A stretch of DNA of 64,000 bases. Origin: Lonicera japonica. Lineage: Eukaryota > Streptophyta > Magnoliopsida > Dipsacales > Caprifoliaceae. The position numbers and the translations under genes are program-made. This document shows, in pieces, positions 33,601 to 44,066 of this stretch. The notes beneath the pieces are model-generated. The model was not told the origin of the DNA. It searched no databases and saw only the letters and a program-made list of their open reading frames with translations. The stretch covers positions 57,153,328 through 57,217,327 of the forward strand of contig CM038464.1 of the NCBI GenBank assembly GCA_021464415.1. Direction: 5' to 3'. The first letter of the stretch is position 1, and each line of letters opens with the position of its first letter.

Positions 33601-36600
33601 TTTAGAACTAGGGAAATCAAGAATAATGCGTCCCTATTTGTAAGTTACCACACATCTAAAATAAGAGCTAAAAAATTCTACCTTCATCTAATTAGTGATC
33701 AGAACATGTGATCAAATCCTGATAAGGGCATGAAGTAGTTTATTTGGATTTTATTTATTGTCCTTGGTTGTAGTCTGAGTTATTTCCTAGAGTAAAACTA
33801 CATAAATGGCCACTAAACTATTGCAAAAGTTTCAAAATGCCCACTGAACTTTAAAAAGCTCCAAATGGCCCCCTAAACTATCCACTGCGTTCCACTTTCG
33901 TCATGTTCGGGTCATTAGATTTGACGAGATTTGGTCATGTCCCGATCACATGACCAACTTGAGGGTATGTCAAAACAACTCAAAATATCACTTTCCCTCC
34001 ACGTATAGGTGCTAAAATTGCCCTAAATTTGTGTATATATTCTTCTATAATAAGTGTCTTTTTGGGGTTGCTTTGATATTAGTTCCTCTTAAGTTCGTCA
34101 TGTGATGGCACATGACGAAATCCTGGTAAATCTATCAACCTCTCTAATAGTTTCCCTTCTGAGCTGCATTTCAGTCATAGTATCCATCTTAGGCTGAACA
34201 TTTGAAGGTCCAGCCTTATTAAGTTTAGGCACTTCCTTTTTAACAACATCAAGGTTTAAGAGTTTCTTTCCTTGCTTCAGGCTTTTTTCCGTAGGTTGTT
34301 CATCAATTTTGCATTCATTCTGATCATGGCCTTGTTTCAAACACTTGAAACAATATTTACAGATTTTCTCCAAAGTGATCCTCTGCCAAAAAACGGGAAT
34401 TTGTTCAATAAATCCATTTCAATGCAAACCCTAGCCATATTAGGACTAGCAAGACAGCTATTGCGGCATCCATTTTCATAGGAGCTCTCCCAATGGAAAA
34501 CAAACTTTATTTCGAGAAGGTAAGTATGGAAAATTTACCCAAATAGGTGCAATAGTGGGCTCTCTATCAACCCTAAATTCAGGAGTCCACTTAAATACTC
34601 GCATAGGAGATTTCTTCAAGTACCACTGCTCATGAAGCCAGATTCTCTAATAATCTTCCTTGCTGTAGAAACACATTAGGATGTTCTTACGATCAAGCAA
34701 TCCTACAAGAAACGCAGCCTTCAAACCAAAGGATTCCAAAGCAGATCAGATTTCTGCAATGGAAGGAAGACCATGTGAGAACTTTCCAACTAGAGAAGAG
34801 AGGGAGGGAGGGAGGGAGTCTAGGCAGTTTTGAAGTTACAAGAACATAGCAGTGACTTCTCTTCCTTATTGAACATATTGAGGCTCCTCAGGGCCTAAGC
34901 AATACTTAAAGAAATATGTTTGATAAAAAAGTTGAAAATGATTTTAAGTTTTATGAGAAGTTTGCAGAAAGAGAGGAGTGATTTTGTGAGACATTCTCCA
35001 TCTTTTCCTCTTTTTTCCATGGAAACAAATTTCTTACCATTTCGCAGAGAATTGGATTCCATGGAAAAACTGAAAAAGTAATAGAAGATTTCATCAAATC
35101 ACTCGTCTCGTTTTTCAACTTCTCATTGGGTTTTCAATAATTTTCCAACTATTTTATCAAATGCATCGTAAAGCTCAAAGCATTGGGAGGTTTATTACCT
35201 GTTTTAAGTATCACATTCTTTTGAGCATTGAGTTGTGTGAAATTATGAGTTAGATGAGAATGGGCATTTTGTGACAAGAGGTTATTTAAGAATATGCTTG
35301 GTAGTGTTCCGATTTAATTTCTCTTCATGGAACTTAACAGAAGTTAACATACCTTTTACACATGGGCTCTGCAAGTACATTTTACCAAAAAATTCTGCTT
35401 CAGTTTGGTCTCAAAGGTACATGTCAACAGTGAAATTCTGTGGATTGTAAAACGACTTTCATGTGTGATTATTTTTAAGAAAGAGTCTCTATTTTACTTT
35501 TGAAATCCTATTTTCTGTTTTAACTTGTTCTTCTCTCTTGCAGTTCTTTAGTTCAAGTCCATTAGCATGCGATCTTTCTGGTTTACCTACAATGAATAAA
35601 GAGGAGGACATGCCAACTCAATCCAACAATCGAAAGAAGTTAGTTATCAAATCCCAATTTGTTTATCTATTTAGGGTTAGTTGCCTTTTGGCCACCATTT
35701 ATTTAGCTTAATTCGCCTTTGGCACCCAAAGTTTCTATTAATTCTCCTTTAGCACCCATTTTGGACAGAAACCACCCAGTCAATGGTCAAACCGTTAACT
35801 CCTTTGCCTAAAGTTGTGATGTTCCAACAATACCCCTCCACTCATAAAGTTATTTGTAAAATAAAAATTTCATGCACCTTAGTTGAATTTACTCCTTTAA
35901 TTTTTTTTTTAAAAAGACTGTACTATTGGTATTTTGTAAAATTTGTTTTCATTTAAGAACAGGTATTCATTCATCAATTTTTTCTTTTTTTACGCAAACA
36001 ATGGGTACAATTGATGGACCTAAGATTCAAGCTAAATGAAAAGAAGAATGGGAGGAGTGAAGGCTTGAACTTGGATTGTGCACAAGCAGAAACGTCTTCT
36101 TTATTACGTTTACACAATTTCTAATAAAACATAATTTAAAAAAATTATTCGGATACGGAGTTACTCCTTCACAACAAAAACTAAGATGTAATCTTGATTA
36201 GGTAAAAATTAGTCTTTACTGAAAATGAACTATCAAATATCCTAAAACTTAAATTTAGAATTTACTTTTAAGAAATCATTTGAAGCTAGTAATATATGTT
36301 GGAACATCACAAGTTTTGGTAAAGGAAATTAATAGTTTGACCATTGACTGGACGATTCCATCCAAAATGGGTACAAGAGGAATCAATGAAAACTTTGGGT
36401 GCCAAAGGGGAATTAGGCTAAATAAACTGGGGCCAAAAGGCAAATGACCCATCTATTTATTTCATTTCAATTTCCGAGTCAATAAATAGGTTTGTTTTCT
36501 TTTTTCATGCGCATTATAAAGAATTATGAGAAAATGGGTACTCCAGAATTGTTATTGTTAAAAAATTTGAAGGAAAAATAAAAGATTCTAAAAGTTCACA

Positions 36601-39600
36601 AGAACCCTACATGTCTTTTAAAAGTCAAAGCATACCCATTATCCATATAATCTTTTTTCTTTTTTTTTGATAGAAAACAGAAACTTTTATTAATAAGCCA
36701 AAAGGAAAAATACAGCTACATCAATGAGATAGAGAACAGAGGATAAGACATCCCCTGATAACTCTAAAAACCTGAACAAGCACAAACACTAGCTGCCTAG
36801 GAACAAACAAACAGATCATTCAACCCCCTACCACACTAATACAATCCAAAGAGAACAAAATATGATCTGAAACATCAAATATCCCCAAAGCTTTTGCCCA
36901 CAGCCCAACCAGAAAACAAGAAAATTCCCAAATATCCGACAGATCACTGCTCATATCTTCAAATATTTTTCAATTGCATTCTGGTCAGTTCAGCCATGCT
37001 ATAGCCAAAATAGAGAATCGACACAATTGCTTGATTTTCTTACTATTCTGCTTGAAATACCATATAATAATAAGGAAGTCACTCCATTTCTTTGGAAAAA
37101 CTCCCCATCAAACCAAACAATTCTAGCGCCTTTGACCAAATATACTTAACAAATTCACAATGAAGCAAAATATGATCAACACTCTCATTTGCCCTCCTAC
37201 ACAATGTACACCATGATGGAGAGAGTGACATAAAATGCCTCCTAACCTGAACCATGTCACAAGTACTCACCTTCCCCAGCCAGCCATGCAAATACTTTAA
37301 TTTTGGTTGGAATTCCACCTTTCCAAATAATGCTGAATTGAGGGAAGGAGGAGAATGAAGGACATGAAAGAATTTCAAAGAACGATTTGCAAGAAAATTC
37401 CCCTGGCAGATGCCCCACCCAAACTCTTTTGTCCGAAACCTCACGATTAATGTGGATGTTATCAATGGAGTTTAATAAAGAAATGAATTCGTCACAGTCC
37501 CTATCATTTGAAATTTCTAGAAAAAGACAAACCCATGAATGACTAGATGGATTTACCCAAGAGATAATCAATTGGATACACGTGTTACGATTCATGGAAA
37601 GACGGTATAATCGAGGAAAGGATTCTTTTAGAGGACAATACCACCCCCCCGAGTCTTCCCAAATTCGAATTCTATCACCTTTTCCCACATCCCACTTAGT
37701 GTTCTCCACAAAGGAGTCCCACCCTTTCGCTATAGATTTCCAAGGAGATCAAAGAGAAGCATTGAAGTTTACATTCACATCCCGTCCCATCCATTAGGAT
37801 GATTGCCATGCTTGCAATAATAGAGTGCCGTAATGAATATTGTTCCAAAGGAAACTTCTATAACCATTTACAAAGCAAAGCCAAATTCCTTTGACTCAAA
37901 CTCCCCACGCCAAGGCCCCCAAATTTTTTAGGTTTCGAAACAATCTCCCATTTAACTAAATGATCTTTCCCTCACCCTTCCCCTCCCAAAAGAAATCCCT
38001 CATTCTTTTTTCTAAAAGAGAAGCCACTTGTCTGCTAGGGGACTGTCTGCTTGAGAGCCTTATTGTAAAAATCCGTCTACTACACTGAATCAATGCAAAT
38101 AATTTGCCAAAAATGTCAAATGCAAATAGTAACAATTTCTTGTAGGGGATTTTAAAATGCTTAATAATAAATGACTATATGATTGTTTTTTGTCCGTCTT
38201 TTGGGAACAGGACTTCAAAGACAAAGCAACGGTCACAGAAAACTAAAAAAGGTCTTGCAAGCAAAGATTTGGTCACTGAAAGGACCAAAGAAGAAGAATC
38301 AGGTTCTTCTAAAGAGGTAAATCTCACCCTAGATCTACTAAGAGTCCATAACGAGATATATATTAAATCTGTTTTTACTGCAACTGCTTATACTCCACAA
38401 TACCTCACAATTGATTTGAATCAGTTTGTGTATATAGCATGCATTGGAATATATTATAGAGAAAAAAGAGATTCAAAGGTGATAAAAATTCAAAGTTGAT
38501 ATCACAATGTATCGTATTACAACAAATTCATTTAATATCTAAATTTAGGGAACTTATTCGTTCTACAGTAAAAAATTGGTCCCTTGAATGCAACAAAATC
38601 TTGTTTCTTATAAAAAAAAAAAGTTGGGTTTGAGCTGTGTAACATGTGTTTGTATCACCAATTCACTTAGGGTGTCTAGTTGAAGTGGTTAAACTTCTTA
38701 TTGACTTAAACCCGTTAAGGCTAAATTCAAGATGGCTAACTTCGTGTTGAATTGATAGATTGTATTAAAAATTGTTACTCGTAATCATGATACCCCAGTT
38801 CCTCCCTCCCCCACCCCCACCCAACCTTCCCCATCCTAAATCGCCATAATCCCAATGATGGTATCTTTTGGAACATGCAGGGCTACCTCAAAGGGGCGTT
38901 ATCCAACTGTTGTGTATATCGATGTCGCACCCATTTATTGTTAAGTTATCTCAAAGGAGTTAGAATAGCCTGAACCCAATGCCTAATTCAAAACATATAG
39001 AAGTTAAGAGGACCTAAACTTGACCTCCCCCGAGAAAAGGACCAACTAAAGATTCTAGTTTTGGGGCTTCACTAAGAAGCCCTAGCTCGCTCACAAAATA
39101 AGTTTAAAACTAAAAATTACACTAAAGTGACGTTTGTTCGTTTGGTCTCTGAACATTGAATGCTGAACTTTGCATGCTTAATGCTGAACAAAATCTCTGA
39201 AAATCACGTTTGTCTTTTATTTAGATAAATCTTTAAATAGATAACTTTTAACTTTGACTGTTGAATGTATGTCAGTTTATCCTTAATTATTCACATAATA
39301 TGTATTTACATCTCATGAACAAAAAGATAAGGGCCACACTACAATAATATTTCATTTAAACTCTTAAGCATCCAGTAAGTAGGTTGTCTCTTAATGCTGA
39401 ATGTTAATCATATTTAGCCTTACGAGGTGAGAAAACAAACATCAGTATTGCCTCTTAATACTGAATGATCCTATATTCATCATTAAGTGTTAAAAACAAA
39501 GACTCCCTAGCCCTAAGACTTCAAATTAGTGCGTGGAAAAGTCCCCACCTGCTCATGCATATAGAAGTAAACCATAGAAAACAGTATCTAAAATTCTAAA

Positions 39601-40084
39601 TATGAACTCCATTTGGGACCTATTGGTGTATTATGTAATAAATAAGCAAAAGTTATTCTCCTTCTATCCCGAATTAGGAGCTGCAGGTTTTTTTTATTTA
39701 CTCTGATTTTGAAGACATTGTTTCTCTTTATATTTGTAGGAGAAGAAAAATGGAGAGCCTAGCTTACAAAGCCAAGATATGGTTAACACTTCAAATGGCA
39801 ATGCCGCTAGTGAAAAAATTACAAGTATGATACAAGAGAGCCCACCTCCTTCTCCTTCCCCATCTTTTTATTCAAACCGGGAACATTATGCAAGAACCGA
39901 GGCTCATCCTAATGCCACGAAGAACGTCAAGAATTTCCCTCTCATACACGCTTGCATAACACAGTCAATCAACCCCATTGAGGACCATAGATCGGCTCTA
40001 TCACGCAGGTCAATGTCCACGGTTGACTTTCGACATCTTGATATGGACAAGGTGTCCAAACTCTTTGGCTTGGACGATCATTAG
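24612..40084 (+). CDS. CDK-like serine/threonine protein kinase (plant CRK/At1g54610-type)
   Basis: Seven exons join in frame with GT-AG introns: 24612-24968, 28575-28859, 30886-31203, 32750-32971, 35544-35638, 38211-38316 and 39740-40084 (TAG). They give 575 residues. The N-terminus MGCVQS is a myristoylation/palmitoylation signal. A non-conserved region leads to GWPKWLFDNIP and the kinase domain: G-loop GQGTYSNVY, VALKK with the ATP lysine, PESVKFMAREI in the PSTAIRE position, HRDIKGSN with the catalytic Asp, DFGLANF, and T-loop SRVVTLWYRAPELLLG. After the kinase domain come FFSSSPLACDLSGLP and a basic, Ser-rich tail. All catalytic residues are present. Residue layout fits the plant CDK-related kinases with N-terminal acylation, probably membrane-associated; the cyclin partner is unknown. 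The introns total about 13.7 kb, mostly transposon-derived. Confidence 0.92.
24893..25900 (+). repeat. Exon 1 end of the kinase gene repeated in tandem within intron 1
   Basis: The exon 1 3' end (DNIPNDVLAGLVPKSADSYD then KLSK) with its donor is partly copied at about 25189-25245 (SYDKLSKVG) and at about 25691-25775 (DNIPSEVLAGLVPKS then LSKVG). Intron sequence after the donor (CCCATTAATCTTTTTGG) is also shared between the first and last copies. The copies keep the frame and the donor but lack an obvious upstream acceptor, so they are taken as non-coding duplicates. Confidence 0.8.
25338..25690. mobile_element. Fold-back MITE in kinase intron 1
   Basis: The left arm (GGTCCCTTAATTTTTTTAAA) and right arm (its imperfect complement near 25590-25680) form a diverged inverted repeat. 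The interior holds nested palindromes around GTATTTGTGATTT. It lies between two of the exon 1 copies. Ends are approximate and no duplication of target is clear. Confidence 0.5.
26200..27884. mobile_element. Retro-element remnant with two inverted LTR starts
   Basis: The left arm (26200-26634) and right arm (27479-27884) are inverted copies of about 400 bp. The outer ends are TGTAGAGGGACCC and its complement, so the unit runs TG...CA. A perfect 5-bp target-site duplication CAAAA flanks it (26195-26199 and 27885-27889). Beyond the left arm, TGGTATCAGAGC at about 26897 matches the plant initiator-Met tRNA primer-binding site. This suggests the left side is a 5' LTR of roughly 0.7 kb followed by internal sequence, with the other LTR inverted and truncated. 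No intact gag or pol is seen. Confidence 0.7.
28970..29805 (-). mobile_element. tRNA-derived SINE, split by an hAT MITE
   Basis: On the minus strand the head (about 29805-29740) has an A-box-like GTAGCGGTTGAGAGC and a B-box-like GGGTTTGAATCC, 40-50 bp apart. The body (TGAAATAAAAACCTACAAGG) continues across the hAT insertion to about 28975. A second copy lies at 31840-32012, where the body is uninterrupted; this shows what was split. Confidence 0.65.
29021..29671. mobile_element. hAT-type MITE, 651 bp
   Basis: Perfect 17-bp inverted ends CAATGTTTTAAAAGGCG are flanked by the perfect 8-bp duplication TTTATATT (29013-29020 and 29672-29679), the hAT signature. Sub-terminal regions are rich in GAGGC/GCCTC words that pair between the two arms. 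Confidence 0.88.
31840..32012 (-). mobile_element. tRNA-derived SINE copy in kinase intron 3
   Basis: The minus strand carries GTGGCTGAGAATG (A-box-like) and GAGTTCGAATCCC (B-box-like). The body (GCGAAATAAAAGCCCGCAAG) matches the SINE in intron 2. It is not a tRNA gene: no acceptor stem or cloverleaf was found. Confidence 0.6.
33790..34080. repeat. Mutator-MITE-like fragment in kinase intron 4
   Basis: Words such as AATGGCCACTAAACTATTGC and ATGGCCCCCTAAACTAT resemble the arms of fold-back Mutator MITEs. A matching right arm is not evident, so it is treated as a fragment. Confidence 0.35.
34098..34680 (-). pseudogene. LINE ORF1 fragment (DUF4283 / zinc-knuckle type)
   Basis: On the minus strand, broken frames read KSPMRVFKWTPEFRVDREPT and IAPIWVNFPYLP near 34630-34530, then a CCHC knuckle CFKCLKQGHDQNEC at about 34320-34360 followed by a Lys-rich tail. 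This order is typical of the DUF4283-type ORF1 of plant L1 LINEs. Several stops interrupt the domain; only the knuckle part is open. Confidence 0.7.
34911..35168. mobile_element. Diverged Tourist-like MITE copy
   Basis: The start ATATGTTTGATAAAAAAGTTG, the interior TTCTCCATCTTTTCCTCTTT and the right end TTTTATCAAATGCATCG follow the same plan as the element at 6114-6385. The target duplication is no longer clear. Confidence 0.5.
35674..36450. mobile_element. Mutator-type fold-back MITE, 777 bp
   Basis: Long inverted arms are seen, for example TTGCCTTTTGGCC at the left and its complement at the right, and GTCAATGGTCAAAC pairing inside. A perfect 9-bp target-site duplication ATCTATTTA flanks it (35665-35673 and 36451-36459). 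It lies in kinase intron 5, 36 bp after the exon ending at 35638. Confidence 0.87.
36651..38130 (-). pseudogene. 5'-truncated L1-type LINE, RT C-terminal part
   Basis: A T-run at 36651-36668 is the poly-A tail of a minus-strand LINE. Upstream in its direction are two overlapping frames (37709-37257 and 37465-37079) with WDVGKGDRIRIWEDSGG, then IPTKIKVFAWLAGEG and a zf-RVT zinc motif CTLCRRANESVDHILLHC. A frameshift lies between the frames near 37260. Further out (37800-38060), KRMRDFFW-like and GGLGV-like motifs are seen in broken frames. It lies in kinase intron 5, antisense to the gene. Confidence 0.8.
39129..39506. mobile_element. Possible hAT-like MITE in kinase intron 6
   Basis: Imperfect inverted ends (ACGTTTGTTCGTTTGGT on the left, TTAAAAACAAAGACT on the right) enclose repeated TTAATGCTGAA words in both arms. 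No target-site duplication could be fixed. Confidence 0.4.
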
Positions 40085-41056
40085 GCCTGTGAAATTAGAG
40101 AAAGTACATATTTTTTGACATAAAACAGTGACATTTTGATCTGGCAATTACTAGTTTCTTATAATGGATCTCAATAAGGATGAATTCGATACATACCCCA
40201 CGCTCTAACCATACATGGTGGCACACCGGATATATGTCAGTCTTTTATGTTAAATATATATGTCCCTCTATAATTACTTATGAAACTATGATATCTGTTC
40301 GGCTTTAGCCATTATTTTTACAAGTTACCCTTTCTCGCTCTGTTAGTAAATGTGAAGTTATACATGAATCAATAATTATATAGTTCTTTTAACATGTTGC
40401 TGGTAGTTTTTTTGAGGATCTTGTTGGTGTTGCTTGACGCTCAATTTGATAATAATTGCTTATGTTAGCGTAAAAAAAAGTTTCTAGAAAATATAACTCA
40501 AGACAAATACAATGCTAGTCATTATTTTTGTCTTTCGTGTTTGGGACAAATAATAATTGCTTCACGTTTTTAGTTCTCATATTTTGTTTTTCCAATTTTT
40601 TTTCCATATAAACTAAACAATAATTGTTTTACATTTTTAGTCACTACTTTTGCGCCTATGAAAGAATCCCGAATGCCATGACAATCTGGTCCAAAAATAG
40701 ATGTCCTGAAGTTCATAGCAGGGGTTTGAGGGTATGTTACGTTCCAGTTTAAGACCGAATTTGCACGGTTTTACTTTTATTTATCAAAAAGGATTTTGTT
40801 GGGATAAATTGGTGACTAACATTTCAATTTCTTGAGCAACTTATTCATATAGTAATAGCAAAACAATGTTTACAAAGTAATCACCTACTTTGAGAATAAA
40901 GGAGTGTTCTTTCTTTTTTGAAAGCCACAAAATCTAGATTACTTGAAGGCAGCAAGCCGCCCTAGATATCTACTCTGGAAATAACGAGTCTCAGATCTCC
41001 TCAGCAACAATAGACGAAGCATAAGCATGGTGGAAGCGCCAACCAATTACGTACAA
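40085..41056. other. Kinase gene 3' flank
   Basis: The stretch probably includes the kinase 3' UTR. The rest is AT-rich and I see no gene or clear element. Confidence 0.5.
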
Positions 41057-41561
41057 CTACGAGAAGCAAAAATAAGTGCGAACATCAACCGGGCTCGATA
41101 ACCTCCTTAGCATCGCTCTCAACTTCAAAACAATGAATACCCCTCGCACCCCTCGCCCAAGTTTGCAGAAGAGCCATACGAATTGCATACGCCTCTGCCA
41201 AACGCACCTCCAACCCTGTTGGAACCATTCGCCACCCTTACTATCTCTAATCACCATACCTAAACCTACACAAGAATTAGAGAGATTAACCGCTGGCGTC
41301 CATATTAATTTTAACAATGCCCGCTTGAGCCTTAACCTGCACAGCTGGACCACCGGGATCAATCTGATCCACATGAAAATACACCCCATCATAAACTTCA
41401 ACGTAACTCGATGCCTCTGCAAAGATGACCCAGGGCTTGATTGCTCGGCAACCAAACTTTGCTTGTCTACGGCTCAACCAAAATTTCCTACAAATAACCG
41501 CAAATAATAGGAAACATTTTCCCTTCTCCCAATAATCCAATACATAAAGAAAGAACTGCAC
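41057..41561 (-). pseudogene. RNase H (RVT_3-type) relic of a LINE
   Basis: On the minus strand, GIVKINMDAS is followed after a short gap by NSCVGLGMVIRDSKGG. After a frameshift near 41230, RLAEAYAIRMALLQTWARG and FEVESDAKEVIEPG follow. This is the D-E-D layout of the plant LINE RNase H domain. The frameshift and a stop make it a pseudogene. Confidence 0.7.
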
Positions 41562-42049
41562 ACATTAAAAGCGGAAAACAAGTGCAAGCAGAATGATTCG
41601 AACCTAAGATTTTGTCCAATTAAGACTTTGTTCACTAAAGCAAAATATATAAACAGAATTAAGCAGAAAAATATAAACTAAATCAACTACAAAATGAGTT
41701 TAACAAGTTTCATAAAACCTTAAAACCAAATTATAATGTATTCTTAGAAATAACATGAGTTCTCAGGGAAAAATAAATAAATTTGTAAGTAACCATCTCT
41801 CTCAAAAGATTAAATTGTTAGGGGAAGGAACTGTAATGAATATCGCATTAAACTTTTGAGAGAGATGATTTTTAACATGGTATTAGAGGTCAGGTTATCG
41901 CAACTAAAATGTGGCCCTATATTACTTTTAATATATCGCAACTAAAATGTGGCCCTATATTGATCAATTTTATGTTCCAGTCTCACAAGAAAAAATTAAT
42001 GAATATTGGGCAACGGTTTCATGTATAATGTTTATACTGCCAATATATG

Positions 42050-42612
42050 ATATGATATTCAATTCCGATTTTAAAAGATTTTAATTGACTTTTTAAAATT
42101 CATATATTCTGTTAAGTCTATGGATTGTTTTAAATCCTTATAGAATCTGACATATTTTAATACATGGATTCTTTTGGATTTATGCGGATTTTAAAAAGTC
42201 TATGGATTTCTGTAGATTTTAATAAGTCCATGAATAAAAAAAAATCAAAAGACAAATAATAATATAAAATTAATTACGAGTTTAAGATAGCATTATAAAA
42301 AATGTAAAGTTAGTGGAATCCTAATTGAATACAGTAAGATTTTAGGGTCCATAGTATTTATACTATGGACCCTAAAATCCATTACAATTCACCAATAAAT
42401 AGATTCTTTCAAAGTTAGTAGACTTTTGAATACCATAAGATTTTGAGGGATATTTTAGAATCCTAATTGAATACAGTAAGATTTTAAAAGATTATTTAAA
42501 ATCTTAATTGAATATCCTTAGATTTGAATAGATTATTTTAAATCCTAATTGAATACCCATAGACTTTAAAAATTCAAAAAAATCTCAATAGACCCCAAAT
42601 TGAATACACCAC
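42050..42612. repeat. MITE-like repeat with internal tandem copies of ATCCTAATTGAATAC
   Basis: The ends (ATTCAATTCCGATTTTAAAA on the left, CCCAAATTGAATACACC on the right) are inverted. Inside, AATTGAATAC-AGTAAGATTTTA-type words recur several times, as does a short palindrome around GGGTCCATAGTATTTATACT (about 42348-42372). Confidence 0.5.
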
Positions 42613-42617
42613 CCTTA

Positions 42618-42940
42618 GAGCATCTCTAACAGTCTTTTAAATTTTTGTTTTGTGTAAAATTTACACAATTTGTAATTTTTTTTTCTCCAGCAGTCTTTTA
42701 AAATTGAAATTTGTGTAAAATAGTTGTGTAAAATACACTCCTATTTTACAATGCCACATCATCTTTCTCTCTCTTCAATTTTTTTATAAAAATTGAAAAA
42801 GTAATAACTTTAAATGTAAAATATATATATTAATAAAAATTACATATTTGAAATCTACTCATCAATACCTATAAATCAAGATCCATTGTAATTACAAGAT
42901 TATTTGTAAAAAAATCAAGAAACTACCATTGGAGATGCTC
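42618..42940. mobile_element. Tourist-like MITE with TTA target duplication
   Basis: The ends GAGCATCTCTAACAG and CCATTGGAGATGCTC are inverted, and TTA flanks both sides (42615-42617 and 42941-42943). The GAGCATCTCCAA end is common in plant Tourist MITEs. Confidence 0.75.
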
Positions 42941-43534
42941 TTAGGCTATTGGAATATTACAAACCTTCTTCCTCCTCGAACACTCTTTATCCAAGTAATA
43001 TGTCGCTTGTGCAAATTGCTTTATATTAATGAATTTCAAATATTTAACCTTCAAATTATATATACATAGTACGTAAAATAGAAAATGCATTGCAATAAAA
43101 TGAGAAATTGGAATACAATAAAAAAAATAAAAGAAAAAATTCATAAAAAAAGAATCACATGAACATAATATTAATATTGAAAACTATTTTAAAAATACTC
43201 AAATTGCAACCTAAAGAAATTATGTGATCAATGATATTGTTGATATTGTTGTTGCCTCATGTTTGTCATTTCAATCATTCAGAAGTTATGGTACTAGAGT
43301 TGTTCATTCACGCGAGAAGTGTCAATGCTCGTTATTGATTCATCCCTACTGCATCTTCCTTTCTTCTTCACGAGTGTCCCTCTCATCATCGCGTTTCCTG
43401 AAAGTAACTAACCAGCTAACCTGACCCTCCACTCGAATATTCTTGACTCAATTGATCATGGGCTTCCTTTGTGTAAAACAAATTAATATTATGCATCCAT
43501 CTTCTCGGCTATCTCAAGTGATGCTTGCTCGATG

Positions 43535-43807
43535 CAGAGGCGGATCCAGGATTCTTCCGAGGGGTGGGCTAATAGTAATAAATAAAAAAATTATAATTTT
43601 TTTTAAAAGTATAACCATATAGTGAGTTATATAAATTCAAGAGAGTTATATAAATTAGTAGGCTTATAATATTTAAACTGGGTTAAGGGATGGGCTAAAA
43701 TTTAACAAAGGAGTGGGCTTATATTAATTTTTTTTAGTAGTGCTAGTAAGTTTTTCAAAATTTTGCCCTGTGCTGTAACCCACTCTGTCCCCCTAGTTCC
43801 GGCCCTG
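43535..43807. mobile_element. hAT-type MITE, 273 bp
   Basis: Inverted ends CAGAGGCGGATCCAGG and the complement of CAGGGCCGGAACTAGG match at most positions. The flanking 8-mers GCTCGATG (43527-43534) and ACTCGATG (43808-43815) differ at one base, fitting an aged hAT duplication. Confidence 0.72.
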
Positions 43808-44026
43808 ACTCGATGGCTAGTGCATTTGCTTGACCTTCCTTTTATTTGCAAGGTTCTACTACCTTCCTGTGGTCGGTTTATCAAAAGGTGATTCAACGTC
43901 AAAATTGGGAATAAATCATCACGTAAATTTACAGACGATGTCACCATGTTCAAAAACAAACCATGAACGTTGAGTATTTAGAGACTTTCTCAACAAATGA
44001 AAGCACTTATATGTAATGCTTCCCAT

Positions 44027-44066
<40 letters not shown>
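44027..44066 (+). repeat. (TAAC)10 microsatellite
   Basis: Ten uninterrupted copies of TAAC. A tetranucleotide array this pure is likely to vary in length. Confidence 0.95.

Noticed and set aside
41076..41507. Plus-strand ORF of 143 codons
   Set aside because: It is the complement of the LINE RNase H relic, whose motifs are clear on the minus strand.
43224..43424. Plus-strand ORF of 66 codons
   Set aside because: No known domain, no splice context, and it lies among MITEs. Faint gene-like sequence on the minus strand could not be supported.
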